64,000 nt of DNA from Harryflintia acetispora (GCA_004340125.1 SLUK01000007.1:62001-126000), one strand, 5' to 3'. Shown: positions 43,984 through 53,158, counted from the first letter of the stretch. A program made the numbers and translations. The notes: generated by a model from the sequence alone, not told the origin.

Positions 43984-44766
43984 ATGAAAGTAGTTCTTTT
44001 AGCCGGCGGCTTCGGCACCCGGATCTCAGAGGAAAGCCAGTTCAAGCCTAAACCCATGGTGGAGCTCGGAGGGATGCCCATCTTGTGGCACATCATGAAG
44101 CTCTATGCCGCACATGGCTTCAATGAGTTCGTGATTTGTGCAGGCTATAAGCAACATGTTATCAAGGAGTATTTTGCCGACTACTTCCTTCACACTTCGG
44201 ACATTACGTATGATTTCACTCAGGGCAAAAACGAAATGATTGTCCATCACAACTCGTCAGAGCCCTGGAAGGTAACAGTGGTGGATACCGGCCTCAACAC
44301 CATGACCGGAGGCCGAGTAAAGCGTGTAAAGGAGTACATTGGAGAGGAACCCTTTATGCTCACCTATGGTGATGGGGTTTCGGACCTCAATATTACGGAG
44401 CTGGTGAAATTTCACCAGTCCCATGGAAAGATGGTAACCATGTCTGCCTATAACGCCGGGCAGCGTTTCGGCGTACTGGATATCGGCGACGATGGGTCCA
44501 TCCGGGAGTTCCGGGAAAAGACCCAGGGTGACGGTAATATGATTAATATTGGTTTTATGGTCTGCCAGTCGGAGTTTATCGATTACATAGAGGGTGACAG
44601 TACTGTGTTGGAAAAGTTGCCCCTGGAATCGATGGCAAAGCTGGGCCAGCTTATGGCCTACAAGCATGAGGGTTTCTGGCAATGTATGGATACTGTGCGG
44701 GAGAAGGAAGCCTTGGAAAAACTGTGGGCGAAGGGACAAGCCCCCTGGAAAGTGTGGACCGACTGA
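43984..44766 (+). CDS. rfbF: glucose-1-phosphate cytidylyltransferase
   Basis: Makes CDP-glucose from glucose 1-phosphate and CTP. The 260-residue product has VVLLAGGFGTRISEESQFKPKPMVELGGMPILWHIMK, the nucleotidyltransferase signature in its RfbF form, and YGDGVSDLN with the metal-binding aspartates. It opens the CDP-sugar cassette and overlaps rfbG by one base. Confidence 0.95.
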   Translation: MKVVLLAGGFGTRISEESQFKPKPMVELGGMPILWHIMKLYAAHGFNEFVICAGYKQHVIKEYFADYFLHTSDITYDFTQGKNEMIVHHNSSEPWKVTVVDTGLNTMTGGRVKRVKEYIGEEPFMLTYGDGVSDLNITELVKFHQSHGKMVTMSAYNAGQRFGVLDIGDDGSIREFREKTQGDGNMINIGFMVCQSEFIDYIEGDSTVLEKLPLESMAKLGQLMAYKHEGFWQCMDTVREKEALEKLWAKGQAPWKVWTD

Positions 44767-45824
44767 TGAAAGATATCAGATTTTACCGCGGCAAGCGGAT
44801 ATTCATTACCGGCCATACCGGCTTTAAGGGGAGTTGGATGTGTCGGGTTCTGGTGGGAGCCGGAGCCGAAGTTACTGGCTACAGCCTGGAACCTCCTACG
44901 CAGCCAAACCTGTTTAGTTTAGCAGGCCTAGAAGGGCGAATGACCAGCATCATTGGGGATATTCGAGACATGAGTAAACTAAGTGCAGCCTTTGAAGCCG
45001 CCCGTCCGGAGATTGTCCTGCATTTAGCAGCCCAGCCCATTGTCCGGGACAGCTACAAGAACCCTCGCTATACCTATGAAACTAATGTGATGGGAACAGT
45101 GAATTTGTTGGAATGTGTGCGGATTTCACAGACGTCTGTGAAATCAGTGGTGAATATCACCACTGATAAGGTGTATCAGAACAACGAGTGGTGTTGGGGG
45201 TATCGGGAAAATGAGCTTTTGGACGGCTTTGATCCCTATTCTAACAGTAAGAGTTGCTCAGAGTTGGTGACTCACAGCTACAAAAACAGCTTTTTTGCCG
45301 ATGGGTGTCTCCCTATTTCTACGGCCAGAGCGGGCAACGTCATCGGCGGCGGAGATTTTGCAGATGACCGCATCATTCCCGACTGTATCCGGGCCCAGGA
45401 GAAGGGTGAAGTTATCCTTGTGCGCAACCCTTTTTCTACTCGACCCTATCAGCATGTTTTGGAGCCGGTAGTGGCCTATTTGATGATTGCCGCCCGGCAG
45501 TATGAGGAGCCGTCCCTGGCGGGGTGGTACAACGTGGGCCCTGATGACTGTGATTGTGTCGCTACCGGTAGATTGGTAGATCTTTTCTGTCGCACATGGG
45601 GTGGAAGCGCCCGGTGGAAAAATCAGGTCGAAAAGAACGCCCCTCATGAGGCCAACTTTCTGCGCTTAGATTGTTCCAAGATAAAGATGATTTTCGGATG
45701 GACTCCCCGATGGCATATCGAGGAGGCAGTCGGAAAGACGGTAGAGTGGACGCAGGTATGGATGTCCGGCGGAGATGTCCCTGGAGAGATGGACCGGCAG
45801 ATCGCCGCGTATTTGGAGACTTGA
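44766..45824 (+). CDS. rfbG: CDP-glucose 4,6-dehydratase
   Basis: Converts CDP-glucose to CDP-4-keto-6-deoxyglucose. The 352-residue short-chain dehydrogenase-type protein has the NAD loop ITGHTGFKGSW (about 12-22), LAAQPIVRDSYKNP, and an active-site YSNSKSCSEL tyrosine/lysine region (DPYSNSKSCSE). Start: ATG at 44766 in the overlap with rfbF. It is followed by the rfbH relic rather than an intact rfbH. Confidence 0.95.
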   Translation: MKDIRFYRGKRIFITGHTGFKGSWMCRVLVGAGAEVTGYSLEPPTQPNLFSLAGLEGRMTSIIGDIRDMSKLSAAFEAARPEIVLHLAAQPIVRDSYKNPRYTYETNVMGTVNLLECVRISQTSVKSVVNITTDKVYQNNEWCWGYRENELLDGFDPYSNSKSCSELVTHSYKNSFFADGCLPISTARAGNVIGGGDFADDRIIPDCIRAQEKGEVILVRNPFSTRPYQHVLEPVVAYLMIAARQYEEPSLAGWYNVGPDDCDCVATGRLVDLFCRTWGGSARWKNQVEKNAPHEANFLRLDCSKIKMIFGWTPRWHIEEAVGKTVEWTQVWMSGGDVPGEMDRQIAAYLET

Positions 45825-45835
45825 GAATGTTTTAA

Positions 45836-46146
45836 TGGCAAAACGAACGGGCAGTGCAGCAGCAGGAGATTTTGGATGCCGTTGCTATTTGCCATCATAC
45901 TTTAGCATGGCAATCGCATTGTCTATGCATTAAAGTAAAAGGTGTATAGTCCCGGATGTTGTTCAGTGGAAATCTTATGAAACGTTCTTGTTTCGATCGG
46001 ATGCCCTAGAGTGATTAAGAAATATTGTGTCGTGGAGACATTGAAAATATTGACTGTATTATGTAAGATACCTTATGGGCTGACGCTGTCCGGGAATGAC
46101 GGATGAGATTATAGCAAGCATGATAAGAGATACAGCAAAACTATAA
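45836..46146 (+). pseudogene. rfbH: relic of rfbH (CDP-4-dehydro-6-deoxyglucose 3-dehydratase)
   Basis: Three short stretches match RfbH in order although the gene is destroyed: NERAVQQQEILDAVAICHHT (near the N-terminus, 45842-45901), SRMLFSGNLMKRSCFDRM with DIENIDCIM and DTLW further on (C-terminal region, about 45953-46085), and PGMTDEIIASMIRDTAKL then stop (46090-46146) in a shifted frame. In intact enzymes the first and second are about 300 residues apart, so most of the gene is deleted, and stops (TAG, TAA) and a frameshift break the rest. RfbH is the PLP/iron-sulfur enzyme removing the C3 hydroxyl on the way to 3,6-dideoxyhexoses. Confidence 0.82.
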
Positions 46147-46165
46147 TTGAAGGAGTGTCCTAATA

Positions 46166-46981
46166 TTGGATAGTTACGAACTTGCAATACGTATCCGGGA
46201 GGATGCTATGACAATGGTACATGAGCATCATGCATCCCATATAGCGGCCGCTCTATCGGTTGCAGATATGATGGCTGTTCTGTATGCGGATATTCTTCAT
46301 ATTGATCCGCAAAATCCTGAATTGCCCGAGCGCGACCGTTTTATATTAAGCAAAGGGCATGCTGGAATAGCCGTTTATGCAGCTTTGGCGGAAATGGGCT
46401 TTTTTCCGAGATCTGAACTATCAAAGTACTATACCGATGGAAGCGTATATTCTGGCCACGTTTCTCATAAAGAGGTCCCCGGAGTCGAGTTTTCAACTGG
46501 CAGTCTTGGTCATGGAGCGAGTGTTGCAGCTGGAATGGCTTTAGCTGCGAAACGAGCGGTCAGCCCGTATCGTGTCTATGTTATCGTCGGGGATGGTGAG
46601 TGCGACGAAGGGACTATATGGGAAATGGCCTTATTTGCACGGCAGCAGAAACTGGATAATTTAACAGTTCTTGTAGATCATAATGGAATGCAGGCACTGG
46701 GATGGTGTAAAGATATTGCTGATCTTCAGGATCTGCCAACTAAATGGCGTGCTTTTGGATGGCATGTTATTGATGTAAAGGATGGCAATGACCACAGCCA
46801 GCTCCGCATGGCGCTGCATGAGAGTGTGTCAGGTATGCCCACCTGCATTATTGCAAATACGATTAAGGGTAAGGGAGTTTCTTTTATGGAAAATAAACTC
46901 TTATGGCATTATCGTGATCCTCAAGGTGAAGATTACGAGAGGGCTATGAGAGAATTGGGGGCTGCTAGGCATGCGAAATAG
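46166..46981 (+). CDS. transketolase, N-terminal (TPP-binding) half
   Basis: A 271-residue protein equal to the first domain of transketolase: ERDRFILSKGHAG, STGSLGHG, and the thiamine-diphosphate motif VGDGECDEGTIWEMALFARQQKLDN. The start is a TTG after GAAGGAGTG, 19 bases past the rfbH relic. The C-terminal half is the next gene, overlapping by 11 bases. Split transketolases inside sugar-nucleotide clusters are thought to act on the sugar rather than in the pentose pathway; this is inference. Confidence 0.9.
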   Translation: MDSYELAIRIREDAMTMVHEHHASHIAAALSVADMMAVLYADILHIDPQNPELPERDRFILSKGHAGIAVYAALAEMGFFPRSELSKYYTDGSVYSGHVSHKEVPGVEFSTGSLGHGASVAAGMALAAKRAVSPYRVYVIVGDGECDEGTIWEMALFARQQKLDNLTVLVDHNGMQALGWCKDIADLQDLPTKWRAFGWHVIDVKDGNDHSQLRMALHESVSGMPTCIIANTIKGKGVSFMENKLLWHYRDPQGEDYERAMRELGAARHAK

Positions 46982-47891
46982 ATTTATTAAGGGCTTAGAG
47001 CAATTAGCTGAAACCGATTCTGGAATCTTCCTTTTGACTGGAGACTTGGGCTTCAGTGTTTTGGATGCTTTTGCCGAAAGATTTCCTGAACGTTTTATCA
47101 ATGCGGGTATTAGCGAACAAAATATGATGTCTGTCGCTGCTGGCCTTGCGTTAAATGGAAATACAGTCTATGTATATTCTATTGGAAACTTCGTTACATT
47201 ACGCTGTTTGGAGCAAATTCGAAATGATGTTTGCTATCATAGTGCCAATGTAAAAATTGTTGTTGTAGGCGGTGGATTTGCTTATGGACAGCTGGGAATG
47301 AGTCATCATGCAACTGAAGATATAGCTGTCATGCGGGCGCTTCCCAATATGCGAGTTTATTGTCCGGCTGACCCCGTAGAGGCAGTAGCGGTGTTACATG
47401 AGGTGAACAGTGTTGAGGGCCCCTGCTATGTTCGACTAGCAAAGGGCGGAGAACAGTGTATTCATGCCGATGCTATAGCGGATATAAATAAAGCAATACA
47501 ACTTAAAGCGGGAGATTGCGTCAATATTTTTACCACTGGAACAATTGTTTCTGAAGCCAGATTAGCAGCCAAACAATTGGCTGATCATGGGGTTTCTGGC
47601 GGTGTATATAGCTTTCCTGCGATCAAGCCAATCGATACAGAATTGATTTGCCAATGCGCATGGGAAAGCAAGCTCATTGTAACGCTTGAAGAACATAATC
47701 GATTGGGAGGATTAGGCGGTGCGGTTGCTGAAGTAATTTCAGAACTTTCTGCTCCCCATGCAAGACTGCTTCGATTAGGCCTCGATGATGAGTATACTAG
47801 TGTCGTAGGAAGCCAGCAATATTTACGCACTTATTATGGGCTGAATGCGGAGAAAATAACTAAACGGATCTTAGAGTGTTGGGAGAACTGA
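46971..47891 (+). CDS. transketolase, C-terminal half
   Basis: A 306-residue protein with the pyrimidine-binding domain (about 1-170; the TPP-activating glutamate in INAGISEQNMMS) and the C-terminal domain (about 185-306). It must pair with the preceding product to form an active enzyme. Tight overlap supports equal production. Composition is AT-rich like the rest of the island. Confidence 0.9.
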   Translation: MRNRFIKGLEQLAETDSGIFLLTGDLGFSVLDAFAERFPERFINAGISEQNMMSVAAGLALNGNTVYVYSIGNFVTLRCLEQIRNDVCYHSANVKIVVVGGGFAYGQLGMSHHATEDIAVMRALPNMRVYCPADPVEAVAVLHEVNSVEGPCYVRLAKGGEQCIHADAIADINKAIQLKAGDCVNIFTTGTIVSEARLAAKQLADHGVSGGVYSFPAIKPIDTELICQCAWESKLIVTLEEHNRLGGLGGAVAEVISELSAPHARLLRLGLDDEYTSVVGSQQYLRTYYGLNAEKITKRILECWEN

Positions 47892-47893
47892 TA

Positions 47894-48787
47894 ATGAGGC
47901 GAATGGTCATCACAGGGGCTAACAGCTTCATCGGGAGGCAACTAACTATTAAAGCGGTTAAGGCCGGATGGGAAGTAGTTTTAGTCACTCGAAATCCTAT
48001 TCAGGATTTACTGCAGATCAAACAAATACACCTATGCCTTGAGGACTATCATCAAATCGGTGAACTTGTCGGCCCATGTGATTGTTTTGTACATCTTGCG
48101 TGGAATGGTACGCGGGCAATGGCTCGAATGGATCGTGATTTGCAGCAAGCAAATCTAGAGTTTTCAATACAGGGTGTAAGGTCGATGTTGTATGCAGGAT
48201 GCGGCAGGGTAGTGACGGCGGGTTCACAGGCAGAATATGGTCCACACAAGGAAATCATTTCAGAAGATTGTGTTTGCTCTCCGAATACAGAATATGGAAA
48301 GGCTAAGCTGGAGTTTTATGAACAGACAGCAATGCTGTGCGAGAACAATGGAGTGGAGTATAAAGAACCGCGATTTTTTAGCCTGTATGGACCTAGTGAT
48401 TTTGATGGAACAATGGTCATCAGTATTTTGCGAGATATGTTGGCAGGGCGTCCGTGTCAATTGACTAAGGGCATCCAAATGTGGGATTTCCTGCATATTG
48501 AGGATGCAATGAATGCGCTTGTCCGTTTATGCGAGATTCCGTGTCCAAATGGTGTCTATAATTTCGGCAGTGGAGATGTTCGGATGCTGCGAGATTATGT
48601 GCTCGAAATGGCAAGGATTACTGAAACAAAAAGTAATTTACTATTTGGGTCAGTTCCATATCCGAAGACGGGAATGGTTTCACTTTGGCCGGACATCTCC
48701 AAATTAAAAAGGGAATTGAATTGGTGCCCCCAAATATCTTTTGCGGAAGGGATTCAGTCTGTGCTGGATGCTTTTGGGGCCGTTTAA
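47894..48787 (+). CDS. NAD-dependent epimerase/reductase, RfbJ/YerF-like
   Basis: A 297-residue extended short-chain dehydrogenase with VITGANSFIGRQL (NAD loop, about 5-17) and the catalytic YGKAKLEFYEQ with Tyr and Lys. CDP-sugar clusters end with such a reductase (abequose synthase RfbJ, or YerF for yersiniose), which reduces the 4-keto or branch carbonyl. The ATG at 47894 is used; an in-frame ATG at 47876 overlaps the previous gene. Confidence 0.8.
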   Translation: MRRMVITGANSFIGRQLTIKAVKAGWEVVLVTRNPIQDLLQIKQIHLCLEDYHQIGELVGPCDCFVHLAWNGTRAMARMDRDLQQANLEFSIQGVRSMLYAGCGRVVTAGSQAEYGPHKEIISEDCVCSPNTEYGKAKLEFYEQTAMLCENNGVEYKEPRFFSLYGPSDFDGTMVISILRDMLAGRPCQLTKGIQMWDFLHIEDAMNALVRLCEIPCPNGVYNFGSGDVRMLRDYVLEMARITETKSNLLFGSVPYPKTGMVSLWPDISKLKRELNWCPQISFAEGIQSVLDAFGAV

Positions 48788-49188
48788 TGATAAAATTTGA
48801 AAAAAAAAACATATTGCAGTTCCTCAAATTTGGAATTGTGGGAATATCTAATACGCTGGTTTCTTTGATTATCTACTACATTTTTCTTTGGATCGATCCT
48901 GATTGTTATCTGGTTGGAAATGTAGTCGGCTGGGCTGTTAGCGTAGCCAATGCTTTTTATTGGAATAATAAATACGTCTTTGCTGATAAAAGCCATAATT
49001 TCGGTCGAATGGTGATAAAGCTAGGAAAAACATATCTCAGTTACGGTGCGACATTCCTGCTGAGTACAGGCTTGCTGTACTTGGAGGTTGATATAATGGG
49101 GAGGTCTGCAGTCATTTGCCCAGTGCTGAATCTATTGGTGACTATCCCACTTAATTTTTTTCTGAATAAATTCTGGACTTTTCAATAA
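48787..49188 (+). CDS. gtrA: GtrA-family membrane protein
   Basis: A 133-residue protein with four membrane segments; LKFGIVGISNTLVSLIIYYI, NAFYWNNKYVF and the NFFLNKFWTF end are GtrA hallmarks. GtrA is proposed to flip the undecaprenyl-linked sugar made by GtrB. The start codon overlaps the preceding stop; a longer frame from 48685 lies inside the upstream gene. Confidence 0.92.
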   Translation: MIKFEKKNILQFLKFGIVGISNTLVSLIIYYIFLWIDPDCYLVGNVVGWAVSVANAFYWNNKYVFADKSHNFGRMVIKLGKTYLSYGATFLLSTGLLYLEVDIMGRSAVICPVLNLLVTIPLNFFLNKFWTFQ

Positions 49189-49205
49189 AAAGGAGGGATA
49201 AAGGC

Positions 49206-50174
49206 ATGAGAAAAATTTCAATTATGATACCTTGCTATAATGAGCAGGATAACGTGTGGTCAATTTGTAAGGCTGTACAAGCAGTCTTTGAAAGGGAACT
49301 TTCGGAATATAATTACGAAATATTGTTTATTGATAACAAATCAAAGGATGATACGCGGAAGATTTTACGGATTCTGTGTAAAGAAGATACGCGTGTTAAA
49401 GCTATTTTTAATATGAAGAACTTTGGGCAGTTTAATAGCCCTTATTATGGTTTATGTCAGACGACTGGCGATTGTACAATTTTGCTCTGTGCAGACTTCC
49501 AGGATCCCGTAGAATTGATACCGACCATGGTACATGAGTGGGAAAAAGGGCACAAAGTTATTAGTATGATCAAAACTAGCAGTAAAGAAAATCCTTTGAG
49601 GTATTGGCTGCGAGGAATGTATTATAAGTTGATTCGTGCGATGAGCGATGTGCAGCAAATAGAGCATTTTACAGGCTTCGGACTGTATGACCGAAGCTTC
49701 ATAGAAGTGCTGAAGACCTTAGACGATCCTACCCCATTCTTGAGGGGTATAGTTGCTGAGTATGCGCCGGACCATTTGGAAATTTCTTATGAGCAGCAGA
49801 AACGTAAAGCAGGAAAAACATCAAATAACTTTTTTTCTTTGTTTGATGCTGCTATGTTGAGTTTTACCAGTTATACAAAAGCTGGTTTGCGATTTGCTAC
49901 ATTCGCCGGTTTTATAGTTTCTGGAGTTAGTTTTTTAATTGCAATTTTTTATTTGATTCAAAAGCTGAATCATTGGGATCAGTTTATAGCGGGCAATGCG
50001 CCAATTTTGATTGGTGTCTTCTTTCTTGGGGGGATCCAATTGTTTTTTATCGGTTTACTGGGTGAATATATCTTGAGTATGAATACTCGCATCATCCATC
50101 GTCCGCTTGTTATCGAAGAAGAAAGAATAAATTTTACAGAAACTGATGATAGAGTACGTGATGCTAGTATTTAA
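49206..50174 (+). CDS. GtrB-like family 2 glycosyltransferase
   Basis: A 322-residue enzyme with the GT2 start ISIMIPCYNEQDNV, the metal-binding CADFQDPVE aspartates, EHFTGFGLYDRSF and two C-terminal membrane helices (about 225-250 and 265-290), the build of undecaprenyl-phosphate sugar transferases such as GtrB or ArnC. It probably loads the sugar made by the cluster, or glucose, on the lipid carrier. GGAGGGATAAAGGC precedes the ATG. Confidence 0.88.
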   Translation: MRKISIMIPCYNEQDNVWSICKAVQAVFERELSEYNYEILFIDNKSKDDTRKILRILCKEDTRVKAIFNMKNFGQFNSPYYGLCQTTGDCTILLCADFQDPVELIPTMVHEWEKGHKVISMIKTSSKENPLRYWLRGMYYKLIRAMSDVQQIEHFTGFGLYDRSFIEVLKTLDDPTPFLRGIVAEYAPDHLEISYEQQKRKAGKTSNNFFSLFDAAMLSFTSYTKAGLRFATFAGFIVSGVSFLIAIFYLIQKLNHWDQFIAGNAPILIGVFFLGGIQLFFIGLLGEYILSMNTRIIHRPLVIEEERINFTETDDRVRDASI

Positions 50175-50239
50175 TTCGATGAGGCGGCGACAATTAAACT
50201 ATAATTTTAACAACACATAGATTATAAGGAGCTTTTTGT

Positions 50240-50269
50240 GCAACTCTCTAAATTAGAGAGTTGCTTTTT
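50240..50269 (+). terminator. terminator after the Gtr genes
   Basis: GCAACTCTCTAA and TTAGAGAGTTGC pair, followed by TTTTT. Confidence 0.85.
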
Positions 50270-50337
50270 GTTGTTCTTCTCTAAAAAATGATAAATTGCA
50301 GAATGTATATTAAAGATACCTATTAGGAGGAAACCAG

Positions 50338-51753
50338 TTGGTATTTAGCAGTACAGTTTTTTTATTTGCGTTTCTGCCCTGTTTACTTGTGACTTATTTT
50401 CTCTCCGGGGAACGATATCGGAATTATGTCCTCCTCCTATTTAGTCTGGCATTCTACGGATGGGGCGAGCCAAAGTTCGTTTTTGTCATGGTAGCAGAAG
50501 TAACGGTTGATTATGTTGCGGCTCTCTTGATCGGCCGCTGTGGTGGTCGAAATTGGCGTAGCAAACTTCTTGTAGCCCTTGCATTGGCCTTAAATCTGGG
50601 ATTGTTAGTCTACTTCAAATATACCGGATTTTTACTCCAAACTCTGAACGCCGCTTTTCATACGGAAATAATAATACCCAATATCGTCATGCCAATTGGC
50701 ATCTCGTTTTTTACGTTTCAGGCGATGTCATATGTGATCGATGTTTATCGGGGACAAGTGTTTGCACAAAAAAACCCGGCAAACGTGCTGCTGTATGTTT
50801 CGCTGTTCCCGCAGCTTGTGGCTGGGCCGATTGTGCGGTATTCCACGATCGCACAGGAAATAAACAACCGTAAAACGACAGTCTCCGATGCTGCTCAGGG
50901 ACTCGAACGCTTCATTCTCGGCATGGCAAAGAAGCTCATCGTTGCCAACAACATGGGTGCCCTCGCAGATGCAGTTTTCAAGCTGACTGTGCTCACAACA
51001 CCGGTTGCATGGCTGGGGGCGATCGGCTACACATTGCAAATATATTTTGATTTTTCGGCTTATTCTGACATGGCGATCGGCCTGGGCCGAATGTTTGGAT
51101 TTCATTTTGAGGAGAATTTCCGCTTTCCTTATATCTCGCAGTCGATTACAGAATTCTGGCGGCGTTGGCATATCTCATTAAGTACTTGGTTTCGCGATTA
51201 CCTCTATATCCCGCTTGGAGGCAACCGCGGCAGTTGGTTGCACAATGTCTTTACGCTGTTTGTCGTTTGGTTGACGACAGGACTTTGGCACGGAGCGGCA
51301 TGGAATTTTGTACTCTGGGGGCTTTACTATTTTGTGCTGCTGGCGCTCGAAAAGTTTTTCTTGCGTGGATTTCTGGAGAAGCTGCCGCGGCTATTTCGCC
51401 ATGCATATACGTTGCTGGGCGTAATCTTCGGGTGGGTACTGTTTCGCTCAGATAGCCTGCGTGGATGTGCGCGCTTCCTGAAGGCCATGTTGATTCCGCA
51501 CGTCGATCTGCACGGGATGGATGAGTTTTGGGTCTATGTCGGCCGCTTCTGGCCGTTTTTAATTCTTGGTGTCGTGTTCAGTATGCCGGTCTACGATATG
51601 GTCAGACGAAATATAGGTGCATTTTTGTGCGTGAAGGTCGGAGATAGCATCGCAGCAGGAATGAAATATGCTGTGCTGCTGGGGCTGTTTTATGTTTGCG
51701 TGCTGTTCCTCGTCAATTCTACGTATAACCCGTTTATTTATTTTCGGTTTTGA
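50338..51753 (+). CDS. MBOAT-family O-acyltransferase (AlgI/DltB-like)
   Basis: A 471-residue membrane protein with the AlgI pattern: LPIGISFFTFQAMSYVIDVYRG-like MPIGISFFTFQAMSYVIDVY, FDFSAYSDMAIGLGRMFGF, FWRRWHISLSTWFRDYLYIPLGGNR and the catalytic histidine in TTGLWHGAAWNF. It passes acetyl or other acyl groups across the membrane for surface-polymer decoration. Start is a TTG after AGGAGGAAACC. GC content is somewhat higher than in the rfb genes, so it may be a separate cassette. Confidence 0.93.
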   Translation: MVFSSTVFLFAFLPCLLVTYFLSGERYRNYVLLLFSLAFYGWGEPKFVFVMVAEVTVDYVAALLIGRCGGRNWRSKLLVALALALNLGLLVYFKYTGFLLQTLNAAFHTEIIIPNIVMPIGISFFTFQAMSYVIDVYRGQVFAQKNPANVLLYVSLFPQLVAGPIVRYSTIAQEINNRKTTVSDAAQGLERFILGMAKKLIVANNMGALADAVFKLTVLTTPVAWLGAIGYTLQIYFDFSAYSDMAIGLGRMFGFHFEENFRFPYISQSITEFWRRWHISLSTWFRDYLYIPLGGNRGSWLHNVFTLFVVWLTTGLWHGAAWNFVLWGLYYFVLLALEKFFLRGFLEKLPRLFRHAYTLLGVIFGWVLFRSDSLRGCARFLKAMLIPHVDLHGMDEFWVYVGRFWPFLILGVVFSMPVYDMVRRNIGAFLCVKVGDSIAAGMKYAVLLGLFYVCVLFLVNSTYNPFIYFRF

Positions 51754-51765
51754 AAGGGATTGCAA

Positions 51766-52935
51766 ATGAAACTCAGGATAAAAATTGAGGCGGTGTTCGT
51801 GGCACTCGTGCTTCTGTTCTGCGGAGGGCTTGGGATGCTAACGGCAGACAATCACAAAAAGTGGAGCGAAATGGAGTGGCGTAACTATACACAATTTCCG
51901 CAGCTTGATTGGAAGAGCCTGTTCGATATGAAATATCTTAAACAGTTAGAAACTGCGTTTACCGACCAAATTCAGTATAGGGAACAGTTTGTTCATCAAT
52001 ATTACAGCCTAATGCATTCTTGTGGGCTATCTTATTTAAAACATGTAGTTGGCAAAGAAGATCAACTGTTTGGAGTTCCCTTAATACCGGACGATTTGGA
52101 AAAGCGCAAAAGTGAACTGATTGCTGCGGCAGAGCTCGTCAATGAGGAAGCCGCAAAGATTGCCGCTCTTGGGAAGACGTTCATCTACATTCACTTTCCA
52201 CGCAAGGATACTGTGATGGAGGAATACCTGCCTTGGTACTATCCGATATCACATGAGGCGGAAGAGATCGCGCTGTTTCGGGAACATCTTTCTGACGACG
52301 TTGTTTTTATTAATGCCTATGAACTATTTCTTCAAAATCAGGAGGAGGGCCCATTTTATTATCAAACGGATCACCATGCTAATTTTGACGGAGCAATGCT
52401 GGTTTACCATGATTTAATAAAAATTGTATCAAATCACTACCCCGCTATTCCGAAGTATACAAAGGCAGATTACACTCTCGCCTTACGCAGGATGGATGGT
52501 ACCTATAATCGAACAATCGGTAGGATTATTATCCCGGATGAGGAACCCCTCAACGTCGTAAGTAGCCCATCGTTGTCCTATCAAAGGTGGGATATGGACA
52601 AAGAAAGTGACCAGCCCATCTTCGGTGATCAAAACACATACAGTTCTGCTTATATGGGGGGCGATTTTGGACATACCTTGATCAAAACAACGCAAAATGA
52701 CGGCCCGTCGTTTCTCATTAGCGGTCTTTCCTTTACTAATATATTAGAGGCACTTGTTCTTCCGGTCTGTCGCAGTATGGAGTCGCTGGACTATCGATAT
52801 CTCAATGTGGAGGAAACCCTCTATGATTATGCAGCCGCATGCGATGCAGAATATGTTGTTTTTGTGCCATCAACAAGCACAGTTTCGATTGGTCTCTCCT
52901 ACATTCGCCAGCAGCTTGGTCTTGCAGTCAAGTAG
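51766..52935 (+). CDS. AlgX/AlgJ-like (DHHW family) acetylation partner
   Basis: A 389-residue protein with one N-terminal membrane anchor (about 5-25) and an SGNH-hydrolase-like outer domain; YYQTDHHANFDG (about residues 202-213) is the family's DHHW motif with Ala in place of Trp. Such proteins take the acyl group from the MBOAT partner and put it on the polysaccharide. ATG at 51766, eight bases after AAAGGGA, is preferred to the TTG at 51760. Confidence 0.82.
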   Translation: MKLRIKIEAVFVALVLLFCGGLGMLTADNHKKWSEMEWRNYTQFPQLDWKSLFDMKYLKQLETAFTDQIQYREQFVHQYYSLMHSCGLSYLKHVVGKEDQLFGVPLIPDDLEKRKSELIAAAELVNEEAAKIAALGKTFIYIHFPRKDTVMEEYLPWYYPISHEAEEIALFREHLSDDVVFINAYELFLQNQEEGPFYYQTDHHANFDGAMLVYHDLIKIVSNHYPAIPKYTKADYTLALRRMDGTYNRTIGRIIIPDEEPLNVVSSPSLSYQRWDMDKESDQPIFGDQNTYSSAYMGGDFGHTLIKTTQNDGPSFLISGLSFTNILEALVLPVCRSMESLDYRYLNVEETLYDYAAACDAEYVVFVPSTSTVSIGLSYIRQQLGLAVK

Positions 52936-53129
52936 GAGGCTAGCTAATAGTTGGGTAATCCATTAAGCAGTTAAATTTATTCTTTCTTCACATAACTCTA
53001 CAGTATCTCTATATTTTTTCTCAAATTTATCCATCTGGCAGAGTATAAATACACTATTCTAAATTGCCGAACGAGAGTAAAAAATAAACATACTGTCCTT
53101 ATGAATCATAAAAAATTGCCGCCTTCTCC

Positions 53130-53158
53130 TTGACCTGTCCCCAACAATATCCTATACT
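53130..53158 (+). promoter_or_regulatory. promoter of the cytidylate-kinase-like gene
   Basis: TTGACC (53130-53135), 17 bases, TATACT (53153-53158). It lies where GC-rich core sequence resumes after the island. Confidence 0.8.
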
